62,370 nt of DNA from Synergistaceae bacterium (GTDB lineage Bacteria; Synergistota; Synergistia; Synergistales; Aminobacteriaceae): positions 1 through 62,370 of the forward strand of contig JAISUO010000046.1 in NCBI GenBank assembly GCA_031272035.1, read 5' to 3'. Below the pieces are notes generated by a model that saw only the letters and a list, made by a program, of their open reading frames with translations, made no database searches and had not been told where the DNA came from. Both the position numbers and the translations under genes were made by a program. Shown here one piece after another: positions 45,047 to 53,789 of this stretch. Positions within the stretch are counted from its first letter, which is position 1; every line of letters begins with the position of its first letter.

Positions 45047-45986
45047 CGCGTTTCTGGCTGTCGTCGAATAATTTAGCTTCTTTATTTAAAGATCTCTGCT
45101 TTTTCAGCCTTTCGCGTATCTTCTCAATGAAGCTTTCGGGGGACGTCACTCGCAGCATGGGGCCGAAAGACAGGACCCTGATGAGCATTTCGATCTCGTC
45201 GTCGCGGTCGTAGCGCAGGGTGATGGCGTAGCGTTTCTCGTCCAGACGCCTGGTTTCCTTTTCTAAATGGGAGAAGTGGAGCATCGCCCGCTCCAGCGCG
45301 TTGCGCTCGTCGATGAGCTCCAGCGTCAGCGTTTTGGTTTCGCGTACCGGCTCTCCGTGTTCTTCGGGAGTGTAAGGCTCCAGAAGCGCGCAGGACGTGA
45401 TTCTCGCGACGTTGATGTAGGACGCGTTTGGGAAGGACGTAATCACGAGCCGAAACTTGTCGTCCTTCGAGGAGTATTCCAGCCTGTGAGGGACGCATGT
45501 CCAGATGTGTTTACGCCCCTTGCCGCCAAGGAAGCGGATTTTCAGCTTTCTCCCCTCCCGCAGCGCTGTCAGAATTGTGCGGAAATGCCGGATATATCTC
45601 TCGTCCCCGTAAGGGTCGCCGTCTTCGTAGCGGTCGAAGTACACGAACACGTCCGGGTCGTACAGGGGTTCCACGTCCTCCAGCCCGGTGGTCGGGGGCT
45701 CGAACAGGCGAATCCGCGGGTCGGAGAGGAGCGCCTTCATCCAACGCTTTTGCAGGGTCGTGAGCGGCATCGTGGGGATATGTTTCACGGGAGTGCGCAA
45801 CCGTTCATCCAGCAGCGGCCACTCGCCGGTTTCCAGAGCGGAGACGATGCGGAGCGCGCTTTCCGCAAAGGCTTTTTCTCCCGCGATTGCGTCCCTTCGC
45901 TCCGGAGTCAGGGTTCCGGACACGGCTTCTTCCAGCACGGCGGCAAGGACGCTGAAATAACTTCCGTAAATTTCAGAGAACAGCAT
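45036..45986 (-). CDS. WYL domain regulator (second of a tandem pair)
   Basis: A 316-residue protein with a WYL-type ligand domain in its second half: LKIRFLGGKGRKHIWTCVPH followed by KDDKFRLVITSFPNASYINV, and a C-terminal WCX-like segment (AITLRYDRDDEIEMLIRVLS) common in these regulators. No clear helix-turn-helix is visible at the N-terminus, so it may act with its partner. Its start lies 14 bp inside the upstream WYL gene, so the two are translationally coupled. WYL proteins sense nucleic acids or nucleotides and often regulate repair or defence genes. Confidence 0.82.
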   Translation of the reverse strand: MLFSEIYGSYFSVLAAVLEEAVSGTLTPERRDAIAGEKAFAESALRIVSALETGEWPLLDERLRTPVKHIPTMPLTTLQKRWMKALLSDPRIRLFEPPTTGLEDVEPLYDPDVFVYFDRYEDGDPYGDERYIRHFRTILTALREGRKLKIRFLGGKGRKHIWTCVPHRLEYSSKDDKFRLVITSFPNASYINVARITSCALLEPYTPEEHGEPVRETKTLTLELIDERNALERAMLHFSHLEKETRRLDEKRYAITLRYDRDDEIEMLIRVLSFGPMLRVTSPESFIEKIRERLKKQRSLNKEAKLFDDSQKRVSL

Positions 45987-47253
45987 CGTCGTTCACCCCG
46001 TACATCTTCTCCATCGCCCGAATGTCCTCGCGGAACGTCTTTATGACGGGATCTTCGCTGCAACGCAGATCGGCGATGCGCCCGATGAAGGTTCGGAGCC
46101 AGGGAAGCATTTCCGCGGCGTCCTTCACGTCCGCCGAAAATCGACAGAGTTTTTCACCATCGTCACCGTTCAGAACACAGACGCTCCCGCCGCGCTTTTC
46201 CCGATTCAGGCGGCCGATGATGTGCTGCTCGCCTTTCTTCACGCGGACGTCCATCTCGACGTGATCGAACGAGTCCCGTTTCGGAGCGGCGACACCCCAC
46301 AAAGTCTTTCTGAAGGCCTCCGCCGATTTTTCGTATCTCTCGAAGGCGGGTTCGGGCTCCTTTAAAACAAGGGTTCTGACGCTGTCCAGACGGTAAAAAA
46401 TATGCCGTTTGAAGCGGGCGTTGTAAGCCAGCAGGTAGCGCCTGCCGTTCTGCGCGGAAATGTAAATCTTCAGCGGGACGACGATGTGAGACGAGGGCTC
46501 CCCGCGGCGGGGACTGAAAATCTTCAGCTCCACGCGGAACCGCCTGTGGATGGCATCCAGCAGACCGTACAGGATTTCGCTCTCCATGGCGTGAAGAATG
46601 TAATGGTGCTTGAAGCCGAAATAGTCCGGCGGCGATTTGTCCCTGTCCAACAGTGTGGAGCCGATCACCCCCAGAGGGTCGGCCTCGGAGAAAAACGCGG
46701 CGGCCTCCTTCCAACTCCGGTCGTTGAACTCATTCGTTCCGTCAACGGACGATCGGTCGGATCTGGCGTACAGCACCTGTTTCCCTGATTTTTCGGAGCA
46801 CAGAAGTCCCAAACTTTCGTATTCTTTGAGTTTTTTGCGAACCGTGGACTCGTCGAACTCAAGCGGCGTTTTGACCCGCGACAGGTATTCGCCGTCGATT
46901 TTTTCGAGAATCTCCCGCACCGACATCCTTCCCCCGTCCGCGAGAATGTCCAGGATATAAAAATGGAGAACGAGGTCGTTTGCGGTGAAACTTTTGGCCT
47001 TGAAGGCGTTGTAAAGGGGGTTGCGGCGAATCGAGCGGCTGTCGATGGAGATGAATACGTTCTTGCCGGACGCTTCCCGACGGAAGGACATGTAGCTTCC
47101 CAGCCAGCTTTCCATGCGCCGGCGCTCGTCGTCGTACGTTCTGCCGCTTTTCGCGTCGTACTCGCCGCGGTTCCTGAACCCGTACACGAAAAACTCGCGC
47201 AGAAAATCGCGGATACGGTCGAAATTTTTTATGAGCTCGCTGTACGCCATCAT
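45973..47253 (-). CDS. WYL domain regulator with N-terminal winged helix (first of a tandem pair)
   Basis: A 426-residue protein. The middle holds a helix-turn-helix-like part (SVREILEKID then FDESTVRKKLKEYESLGLL, about residues 112-155), followed by a WYL core (HIVVPLKIYISAQNGRRYLL, then AYNARFKRHIFYRLDSVRTL) and a WCX-like C-terminus. The N-terminal MAYSELIKNFDRIRDFLREF segment is conserved in paired WYL regulators of anaerobes, as I recall them. Two adjacent ATG codons serve as start. It lies 64 bp after the M28 peptidase gene and could be on that transcript. Targets unknown. Confidence 0.84.
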   Translation of the reverse strand: MMAYSELIKNFDRIRDFLREFFVYGFRNRGEYDAKSGRTYDDERRRMESWLGSYMSFRREASGKNVFISIDSRSIRRNPLYNAFKAKSFTANDLVLHFYILDILADGGRMSVREILEKIDGEYLSRVKTPLEFDESTVRKKLKEYESLGLLCSEKSGKQVLYARSDRSSVDGTNEFNDRSWKEAAAFFSEADPLGVIGSTLLDRDKSPPDYFGFKHHYILHAMESEILYGLLDAIHRRFRVELKIFSPRRGEPSSHIVVPLKIYISAQNGRRYLLAYNARFKRHIFYRLDSVRTLVLKEPEPAFERYEKSAEAFRKTLWGVAAPKRDSFDHVEMDVRVKKGEQHIIGRLNREKRGGSVCVLNGDDGEKLCRFSADVKDAAEMLPWLRTFIGRIADLRCSEDPVIKTFREDIRAMEKMYGVNDDAVL

Positions 47254-47317
47254 TGATCCCTTTCCGTCAGAGCTTCCCTGTCGGGGCCATGCGCGGCGTG
47301 GAACAACCGCCCATGTT

Positions 47318-49081
47318 TCACCCCGAGGGCGACGTGCTGACTGAAGGGCGCTCCGCGGCGAGGCGCTTCAGACCTTCCGCGAGCATTCGAAGTCTGTTTC
47401 TCTGAGTTTTGGCGTAGTTGACGACGATCGTCGTTTTGCGGACATCCGTTTTTGAAATTCCACTGCGCAGCAGGGAAGCCGCCTCCGAAAGCCCTGGGAC
47501 AAACTCGCTGCCGTCTCCCCAGTCCTGCAGAAAGGAAGCCCGTGCGGAATACCACATGCGGTTGAGCAGACGAACCGCTCGCAGAGACTCTTCGGGAGAA
47601 CGCTCCCTTTTCCTCCACTCCCGCAGCCCCTCGCCGAGACGTTCCCGAACGCCGGAGAGGTCCGCTGCCCCGGACAGTTCCCCCTGAAGCTGCGCAAGAC
47701 GTTCGTCGACGGCCTTCCAGAGTTTTTCCACCTGAAAGGGTTGGTTTTTATTTTCCTCCCCGGAGGCGATGAGGCGGAAGAGGCCGGTCATGTAGAGCTT
47801 CGCGTCCGTTTCAAACACGTCGGGATCGCAGAACTCCAGAGTGTCCGCTTCCGTGTGCCACCACCAGGGCATATTCCCCCGCCCCGTGCGACAGGGGCTG
47901 TCCGGAGCCAGGAGAGAACTCCAGGCGAACAGAGTGGAAATGCCCAGATTCTGAAAAGACTGATCCCAGGATCGAACGCGTCCGGAGGGAACGCCCTTCT
48001 GCCCCGTCACGTCCAGAACGGCCCCGGCCGCCAGGTCGAAGAGGTCGGGTCCGGCCGTGATGGAGGTCCAGTTGTTCGCGTCCTTCATGCCGGGCATATC
48101 GGCGTTCGCGCAGGCGATGCAATATTCCTCCAGCTCGTCGAAGCAATCTCTGGCGTAGATGGAGGACCCCGTGTATCGTCCGAACTCGTGCCCCGACCAC
48201 CAGCACATTTTGACGCCCCATTTTCTGTACTTCAGCCGGGAGACCGCTTCCGCCAGGGACAGGAGCAGAGCCGCGCCCGTGGCGTTGTCCGTGGCCCCGA
48301 GATATTTGCTGTCGAGATGCGCCCCCAGGAGGATGAAGTGCGGATCCCCCTCCGTGGAGGGAATTTCGGCCTCCACGCGATAAACCGGCGTCACCGCTTC
48401 TCTGCAGTCGGAGGAAACTTCGAGGACAATTTCTCCCTCTCCCTCTTTTTCCACCGCCTCAATGAGCCTGTTTCCGTCGATCCCGTTGACGCCCACCACC
48501 GGAATGGACGGCGCCCACGCGCTTTCTTCGGGGTTTGGCGTTCCCCACCACATGACGGCGCCGCTGTGGTGAATTTCCTTTTCGTCCCCCCGGGGCCAGC
48601 AGATAACAAAGGCGACTGCCCCCCGGGCGGCCGCGTCCAAAATTCTGGGAGGCGAAAAAAAGCGGGACAGAACCACACGCCCCGCAAGGTCCCGGTTTTG
48701 ACCGGCGGGTTTCATGGAGGACAGCAAGTCCAGAATGCCGGAGGGTCCTTCGGTCAGAACCACAGCGGTTCCCGTCGCCGGACGGGAATCCGCGGAGACC
48801 GAGAAATTCCAGGATTTCGCCGTGAACGTCTGGCCCTGCGGAAAAGATTTCGACGGATGGGTTCGAACGGACGCTTCCCTTCCAAAGCTCAGAATGCCCG
48901 GTTCGGAGCTTTCGCCGCAGGAAATTCCCTCCTGTTTCAGCCGCTCCAGAATGTACCCTCGCGCCTGTCGCTCTCCCTCTCCGTCACTGCGCCGATTGAA
49001 CGACGCGATATTCCGCAGGTGGGACATCAAAGTTTCGCGATCCAGCCGCGCCAAAAATTCCTTTTCCCGTTCCGTCAGCAT
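47318..49081 (-). CDS. M28 family metallopeptidase
   Basis: Di-zinc peptidase of 587 residues. Zinc ligands appear in LLGAHLDSKYLGATDNATGA (His, Asp), in WWSGHEFGRYTGSS (Glu) and in WWWHTEADTLEF (His near residue 435). A PA-like insert lies before the catalytic core (about 110-220). No signal peptide is seen, so it probably trims imported peptides in the cytoplasm. An extra C-terminal helical region (about 470-587, with RERLGEGLREWRKRER) is not part of the core fold. It follows dppC by 54 bp, linking peptide uptake to breakdown. Confidence 0.87.
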   Translation of the reverse strand: MLTEREKEFLARLDRETLMSHLRNIASFNRRSDGEGERQARGYILERLKQEGISCGESSEPGILSFGREASVRTHPSKSFPQGQTFTAKSWNFSVSADSRPATGTAVVLTEGPSGILDLLSSMKPAGQNRDLAGRVVLSRFFSPPRILDAAARGAVAFVICWPRGDEKEIHHSGAVMWWGTPNPEESAWAPSIPVVGVNGIDGNRLIEAVEKEGEGEIVLEVSSDCREAVTPVYRVEAEIPSTEGDPHFILLGAHLDSKYLGATDNATGAALLLSLAEAVSRLKYRKWGVKMCWWSGHEFGRYTGSSIYARDCFDELEEYCIACANADMPGMKDANNWTSITAGPDLFDLAAGAVLDVTGQKGVPSGRVRSWDQSFQNLGISTLFAWSSLLAPDSPCRTGRGNMPWWWHTEADTLEFCDPDVFETDAKLYMTGLFRLIASGEENKNQPFQVEKLWKAVDERLAQLQGELSGAADLSGVRERLGEGLREWRKRERSPEESLRAVRLLNRMWYSARASFLQDWGDGSEFVPGLSEAASLLRSGISKTDVRKTTIVVNYAKTQRNRLRMLAEGLKRLAAERPSVSTSPSG

Positions 49082-49135
49082 TGTTCAATCGGCCCTTCCT
49101 CTTTTTTCGCGTTTTGCGCAGATTCCGCCGGAGCC

Positions 49136-49990
49136 TTATCGTTTCAGCTTCGGGTCCAGCGCGTCCCGAAGGCCGTCGCCCAGGAAATTCAGCGCCAGCA
49201 CCGTTATCATAATGGCCAGCCCCGGGGAAATCATCATGTAGGGGTAGTCCCGAATGTAGGTTCGGGCCCCGGACAGCATGGCTCCCCATTCCGGAGTCGG
49301 GGGCTGAATGCCCAGCCCGATGAAGGAAAGCCCCGCCGTGTTCAGGATGGCCGAGGCCACTCCCAGCGTCGCCTGAACGATCACCGGAGCCAGACAGTTG
49401 GGGAGAATGTGCTTCGCGATAATGCGCAGGTCGCTGGACCCCACGGCCTTCGCCGCCTCAATGAACTCCAGGTGTCGGATGGACAGGACGGAGGCCCGCA
49501 CGATCCGCGCGTAACGGGGGATGGTGGAAATTCCCACGGCCAGCATGAGGTTGAAAAGCCCCGGTCCCAGGGTGGCCGCGATGGCGATGGCCAGAATCGT
49601 GGAGGGCACCGCCAGCAGAATATCCATGGCGCGCATGATCATGTTGTCGAGCCTCTGCCCGTAGTACCCGGCGATGGACCCCAGCATCCCCCCCACGAAC
49701 ATGCCGATGCTCACGGCGATGAACCCCACCTCCAGCGAAATTCGGGACGCGTAGACGATGCGGCTGAAGATGTCCCGCCCAAATTCGTCCGTGCCGAACC
49801 AGTGGTCCCTGGAGGGCGGCTCCTGCGCCACCATGAAGTCCTGTTCGTCGTAGGGGAACGGGGCAATCCAGGGGGCGAACACGGCCACCACCGCCAGCCC
49901 CGTGATCATGATCCCTCCAAACAGGGCCATGCGGTTTTTGCGAAAACGCGCCCACAGACCGCCGTACTTCTTTTTTCCGAGGTCGCTCAC
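49136..49990 (-). CDS. dppC: Dipeptide/oligopeptide ABC transporter permease DppC
   Basis: Inner-membrane permease of 284 residues with the usual N-terminal helix (NRMALFGGIMITGLAVVAVF), HWFGTDEFGRDIFSRIVYA and the EAA-type loop (EAAKAVGSSDLRIIAKHILP). Start is GTG at 49990 with GAGGGGG upstream. It lies 6 bp after dppB. Confidence 0.94.
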   Translation of the reverse strand: MSDLGKKKYGGLWARFRKNRMALFGGIMITGLAVVAVFAPWIAPFPYDEQDFMVAQEPPSRDHWFGTDEFGRDIFSRIVYASRISLEVGFIAVSIGMFVGGMLGSIAGYYGQRLDNMIMRAMDILLAVPSTILAIAIAATLGPGLFNLMLAVGISTIPRYARIVRASVLSIRHLEFIEAAKAVGSSDLRIIAKHILPNCLAPVIVQATLGVASAILNTAGLSFIGLGIQPPTPEWGAMLSGARTYIRDYPYMMISPGLAIMITVLALNFLGDGLRDALDPKLKR

Positions 49991-49996
49991 GGTCCG

Positions 49997-50932
49997 CTAC
50001 CCCCTCTCCTGATACTGCGCCTTGATACGCGGATCGATCCAGGCGTACAAAACGTCCACCACCAGGTTCACCAGACTGAACACGATGCCGATGAAGAGCA
50101 CGCCCCCCAGCACCATGGGATAATCCCGCGTCTTGATGGCCTCCACCAGAAGGCTGCCGATGCCCGGAACGGCGAAAACCGCCTCCGTCACCACGGCTCC
50201 CTCCAGAAGGCCGCCGAACTGAAGTCCAATGATGGTCACGATGGGGATGAGCGCGTTGTTCAGGGCGTGGTCCCGAATGACCCGGAACTCCGTCTGCCCC
50301 TTGGCCCGGGCCGTCCGGATGTAGTCCTGACGGATGACCTCCAGCATACTGGAGCGGGACATTCGGGAGATAATGGCCAGAGAGGGCGTGGAAAGCGTCA
50401 CGGCCGGAAGGATCATCTGGCGGAAACGATCGAATCCCGACGCCGGAAACCAGCCCAGGTGCACGCTGAAAAGGAGAATCAGCAGAAGCCCCAGCCAGAA
50501 CACCGGCATGGAAATACCCACCAGCGCAAATCCCATGGCCAGGTTATCCATCAAAGAGTACTGACGAATGGCGGAGATGACCCCAAGAGGAACCCCGATG
50601 GCTATCGCCAGCACGATGGAAAAAAGCGCCAGTTTCACCGTGGCGGGGAAGGCCTGCATCACCTCGTGGGCGACGCTGCTTTTTGTGATGTAGGACCTTC
50701 CGATGTTGCCGGCGATGGCATTTTTGATGTAACGCCAGTATTGGAGCAGAAAGGGATCGTTCAGCCCCATTTCTCTGCGAAGTTCCTGCACGCTTTCTTC
50801 GGTGGCGGTGTCCCCCAGAATCATCTTGGCGGGGTCGCCGGGCGTCAGATGCAGCATGAGAAAGACAAAAAAGCTGATGCCGACGAAAACCGGCAGAAGA
50901 TACAAAACTCTGCGAAGCACATACCTCCACAC
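49997..50932 (-). CDS. dppB: Dipeptide/oligopeptide ABC transporter permease DppB
   Basis: Permease of 311 residues with VLRRVLYLLPVFVGISFFVF at the N-terminus, HLTPGDPA and the conserved RTARAKGQTEFRVIRDHALN loop. GTG at 50932 is chosen because GGAGG lies 8 bp upstream; a GTG three codons earlier overlaps the ribosome site. The gap to dppA holds a stem-loop. Confidence 0.94.
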   Translation of the reverse strand: MWRYVLRRVLYLLPVFVGISFFVFLMLHLTPGDPAKMILGDTATEESVQELRREMGLNDPFLLQYWRYIKNAIAGNIGRSYITKSSVAHEVMQAFPATVKLALFSIVLAIAIGVPLGVISAIRQYSLMDNLAMGFALVGISMPVFWLGLLLILLFSVHLGWFPASGFDRFRQMILPAVTLSTPSLAIISRMSRSSMLEVIRQDYIRTARAKGQTEFRVIRDHALNNALIPIVTIIGLQFGGLLEGAVVTEAVFAVPGIGSLLVEAIKTRDYPMVLGGVLFIGIVFSLVNLVVDVLYAWIDPRIKAQYQERG

Positions 50933-50984
50933 AGGCGTCACCTCCGCGAAAATGACAGGAATTAATCAAAGCTCAAGGGCAGGG

Positions 50985-51027
50985 CTCAGGGGGACGGAGC
51001 CGGTCTGCAAACCTTTGCCCCCCTGAG
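50985..51027 (-). other. Intercistronic stem-loop between dppA and dppB
   Basis: CTCAGGGGG (50985-50993) and CCCCCTGAG (51019-51027) pair perfectly over 9 bp around a 25-base loop that itself contains a GCAAA/TTTGC mini-hairpin. There is no T-tract, so it is more likely an mRNA stability or processing element than a terminator. Confidence 0.6.
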
Positions 51028-51046
51028 AGTCACCGGAATTTATATT

Positions 51047-52555
51047 CTATTCGAAATAAGTCTGATAGTACTGATGATTTCCGGAGGGCTCGAAGATGAA
51101 GCCTTTGACGTTTTTCTGCATTCCGATCAGAAGGTCGTTGACGTGCAGGTATCCCCAGGCGGCGTCGTCCAGAATCATGTGCTGCAGCTTGTGGTAGATC
51201 GCCTCGCGTTCAGGGCCGTCGTTGACGCGCTTGCCCTCCTCCAGCAGCTTGTCCACCTCCGGATTTCCGTAGACGCCTCGGTTGAGCCCCGTCAGCTTCT
51301 GGGAGGAGTGGAACACCCCGAACAGGCTGTAGTCCGGGTCGGCGATGACCGAGTTCCATGCCTGCAGGTAGAGCTGCTGTTCCCGCTGTTTCAGCTTTTC
51401 GAGGAACGCGCCCCACTCCATGACCTGAATGGAGATGTCGATTCCCACCTTTTTGAGCTGGCTCTGAATGATGGTCGCCGTGTCCGTGTAGGTTTTGTCG
51501 TCGCGGCACCAGAGCTCCAGCTTCATGCCGTCCTTATAGCCGGCCTCCGCAAGAAGGGCTTTGGCCTTCTCCACGTCCGGCAGAATTTCCGGCAGACTGG
51601 TGTCGTAATACTTGATGGTGGGCGGCACGGGACCTCTTGGAGGCTGTCCCACGTTGCGGAAGGCTATTTTCACGATGGGCCGGTTGTCCACGGCCAGGTT
51701 GATGGCCTTACGCACGCGGATGTCGCTGAGAGGCTCGTTGGAGACGTTCATGCCCAGGTACATGACGCTGCGGGAGGGAACTCTCAGAAGGGAGAGTTTT
51801 GCGTTGTTCGAAACCTTGTCCACATCGATGGGCAGAATGTTCAGCGCCACGTCCGCGCCTCCGGTCTCCAGTTCGATGCAGCGGCTGGTTCCCTCCGTGA
51901 TGGTGCGGAAAATCAGGTTCGGAGTCTTCGCCTTGTCGCCCCAGTAGCCGTCGAAGCCCTTGAGGACGATGCGGTTGCCCTTCTGCCAGCTCACGAACTG
52001 ATAGGGGCCCGTCCCCACGGGCTGGGTGCCCACGTTGTCTCCGGCGTCCTTCACGGCCTTCTCGCTGAGAATGACCCCGGCGCAGTAGTGGGAAAGGCAG
52101 GCCAGAAAGCTGCTGTCCGGCGTCTTCGAGGGGACGATGATGGTGTAGTCGTCGAGGATCTGAATTTTGTCGATGTCGATGTTGCGGACCACGTAGTCGA
52201 TGACCTTGCCCGTGTTCACGGCGCGGGTGAAGGTGAACTTCACGTCCGAGGCCTTCAGTTCCTCGCCGTTGTGGAATTTGACGCCCTTTCTGAGATAAAA
52301 TTTATAGTTCAGGTCGTCCAACTTTTCGTACTTTTCCGCCAGCAGAGGAACAATTTCGCCGTCTCGAATCGTGATCAGAGACTCCATCATCTGGTTCATA
52401 ACGCCGGTGGAGGCCAGGTCCGGAGCGGCGTGAGGATCGAGGCTCTTGGAATCGGCGGCCATAATGACCGTAAGCGTATCGCCCTGCGCAAAGGCCGCCC
52501 CTGCGGCAACCGCCAGCAGAACGCATATCGACAGCACAATATATAGCTTCTTCAT
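51047..52555 (-). CDS. dppA: Peptide ABC transporter substrate-binding protein (DppA/OppA, SBP_bac_5)
   Basis: Periplasmic binding protein of 502 residues, type II cluster C. A Sec signal peptide (MKKLYIVLSICVLLAVAAGA, cleavage after AFA) is followed by DTLTVIMAADSKSLDPHAAP, the usual start of the mature protein, and VKFHNGEELKASDVKFT, the most diagnostic block. No lipobox Cys. ATG at 52555 was chosen since the longer frame lacks a signal peptide. It has its own strong promoter. Dipeptides, oligopeptides or glutathione-like compounds are possible ligands. Confidence 0.94.
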   Translation of the reverse strand: MKKLYIVLSICVLLAVAAGAAFAQGDTLTVIMAADSKSLDPHAAPDLASTGVMNQMMESLITIRDGEIVPLLAEKYEKLDDLNYKFYLRKGVKFHNGEELKASDVKFTFTRAVNTGKVIDYVVRNIDIDKIQILDDYTIIVPSKTPDSSFLACLSHYCAGVILSEKAVKDAGDNVGTQPVGTGPYQFVSWQKGNRIVLKGFDGYWGDKAKTPNLIFRTITEGTSRCIELETGGADVALNILPIDVDKVSNNAKLSLLRVPSRSVMYLGMNVSNEPLSDIRVRKAINLAVDNRPIVKIAFRNVGQPPRGPVPPTIKYYDTSLPEILPDVEKAKALLAEAGYKDGMKLELWCRDDKTYTDTATIIQSQLKKVGIDISIQVMEWGAFLEKLKQREQQLYLQAWNSVIADPDYSLFGVFHSSQKLTGLNRGVYGNPEVDKLLEEGKRVNDGPEREAIYHKLQHMILDDAAWGYLHVNDLLIGMQKNVKGFIFEPSGNHQYYQTYFE

Positions 52556-52720
52556 TTGAATAAACACCCTCCTCGGGACAATCATAATCTTCCCAATTTC
52601 AGACCATAAAAACCATCCGTCAACACCCCTGTACATATCGCCGAAAAGGATTCAGCGTCCCCTATGATCACCTCTTTATCAGAAAATAATCAAATTAATT
52701 TGTTAAAAGATTGTTTGATC

Positions 52721-52749
52721 ATTATAGAGCAGAGATATAGAGATGTCTA
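52721..52749 (-). promoter_or_regulatory. Sigma-70 promoter of the dpp operon
   Basis: On the minus strand TAGACA (52749-52744), exactly 17 bp, then a perfect TATAAT (52726-52721). The predicted leader is about 160 nt. Just upstream lie three 14-bp near-repeats starting ATTTGTGTTAAGTT (52754, 52768, 52782). Confidence 0.7.
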
Positions 52750-52857
52750 ATCTATTTGTGTTAAGTTATTTGTGTAAAGTTATGTTAAGCCAAACGTCAC
52801 GGAGGATACGGCAGGTTTGTGGTTTTGAAGTCTTCAGCCGGGTTGCGCGGGCTTTTA

Positions 52858-52902
52858 CCAAAAAAAAGTCATATGCCCCATCTCCGGCGAGAGCATATGA
52901 CT
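52858..52902 (-). terminator. Strong terminator after the small-protein pair
   Basis: Perfect 10-bp stem (AGTCATATGC at 52867-52876 with GCATATGACT at 52893-52902), a 16-base loop and a run of eight T on the minus strand. It starts 11 bases after the 79-residue gene. Confidence 0.9.
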
Positions 52903-52912
52903 GTGTGTGGCA

Positions 52913-53152
52913 TCAATCCAAATAATTTCCTACATCGTAGCTGTTGAGCTGTTTTTTTATCCTGACGATGATGGAGCCGTTGTCACACGTTTTTTCGTCG
53001 AGGATTTTGTACTTCGTATGGTTGTAGTCGAGGGAGTTTTTATAGTCTTCGTATTCTTCCCTCGCTTTCTTTGCCGCCTGCTCCGGAGCAAATCCGTCCC
53101 GAAGCTGAAAATGAAGCGTCTGATGAAGACACGCGAATTGAATGCGTCTCAT
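52913..53152 (-). CDS. Small protein, unknown family (paralogue of the next gene)
   Basis: A 79-residue soluble protein with no signal peptide or membrane helix. ATG at 53152 has AAAGGAAGG upstream. Its C-terminal 46 residues align without gaps to the neighbouring 67-residue protein, sharing Y..Y..LD, Y.ILD, GS and G.YL (14 identities), and both begin with ACLxQTxxF. The difference is an extra charged stretch in the middle (PEQAAKKAREEYEDY). It is the distal gene of a two-gene unit ending at a strong terminator. I know no family for it. Confidence 0.72.
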   Translation of the reverse strand: MRRIQFACLHQTLHFQLRDGFAPEQAAKKAREEYEDYKNSLDYNHTKYKILDEKTCDNGSIIVRIKKQLNSYDVGNYLD

Positions 53153-53202
53153 TGTTTTTACCTTCCTTTCATTTGCCTTCCTTTCATTCGGCCCCTGGAA
53201 CG

Positions 53203-53406
53203 TCAGTTCAGATAATCGCCTGTGGGATACGTGCTGTAGTCCCTGAGCATCTTTATGACAACGCTGCCGTCGGACTGGTTTTGCTTATCGAGAATTCTGT
53301 ACCTGACACGCTTGCGGTCAAGCCCTTTAATATAAGTTTGATAAGCGTTTTCCGTGTCGAACTTCTGCGTCTGTTCCAGACACGCGGTCAGAATACGATA
53401 TTTCAT
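53203..53406 (-). CDS. Small protein, unknown family (first of a paralogous pair)
   Basis: A 67-residue protein starting at ATG 53406, chosen because AAGGAGGTGA lies just upstream; a longer frame to 53532 lacks this. Sequence features: ACLEQTQKFD at the N-terminus, RYRILDKQNQSDGSVVIKM in the middle and YPTGDYLN at the end, the same layout as the 79-residue gene 50 bp downstream. Probably a compact alpha/beta fold. Function unknown. The 50-bp gap between the genes carries a perfect 13-bp repeat (CCTTCCTTTCATT at 53161 and 53176). Confidence 0.72.
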   Translation of the reverse strand: MKYRILTACLEQTQKFDTENAYQTYIKGLDRKRVRYRILDKQNQSDGSVVIKMLRDYSTYPTGDYLN

Positions 53407-53789
53407 TTCGCTCACCTCCTTCTGACAATGCGGAGGCACATGCAGGCGCATTTGTCGAATTTCGCGTTTTTTGTGTACAAAAATAACGGCCCGCCACAGC
53501 AGAACTTGCGTTCCACAGGGCAAAGCGCACATTAGACTGTCTGGAGTGTAGCATATTTTTTAAATCCATGTAATACTATAGTCTTATGCTGTTTCTTTAA
53601 AAAATCACGTGTATTCGCTTATGTCGGACAGAAAAAATGTGTCAGGCTCTTTCTGACGCAAGGAGCTGTGTCAATCACGTAAATCCGATTGTTTCGCGCT
53701 GCTCGTTTTTTATTTTGTACGAAATATTCTGATCGGCATGGTATATACTACACGGAGCGTCAGTCAGAGGCGGAACAGGGGAGGTTCAG
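53407..53789. promoter_or_regulatory. Divergent promoter region between small proteins and DUF218 gene
   Basis: No further gene seen. Minus strand: TTACAT (53573-53568), 17 bp, TACACT (53550-53545) would drive the small-protein pair with a leader near 135 nt. Plus strand: an extended -10 of the form TGGTATATA lies about 45 bp before the DUF218 start. In between, GTCAG and CTGAC form a small hairpin. Confidence 0.45.

Noticed and set aside
47741-50965. A plus-strand 1074-codon frame over the M28, dppC and dppB genes
   Set aside because: Antisense shadow, composition of a reversed GC-rich frame, spans several real genes.
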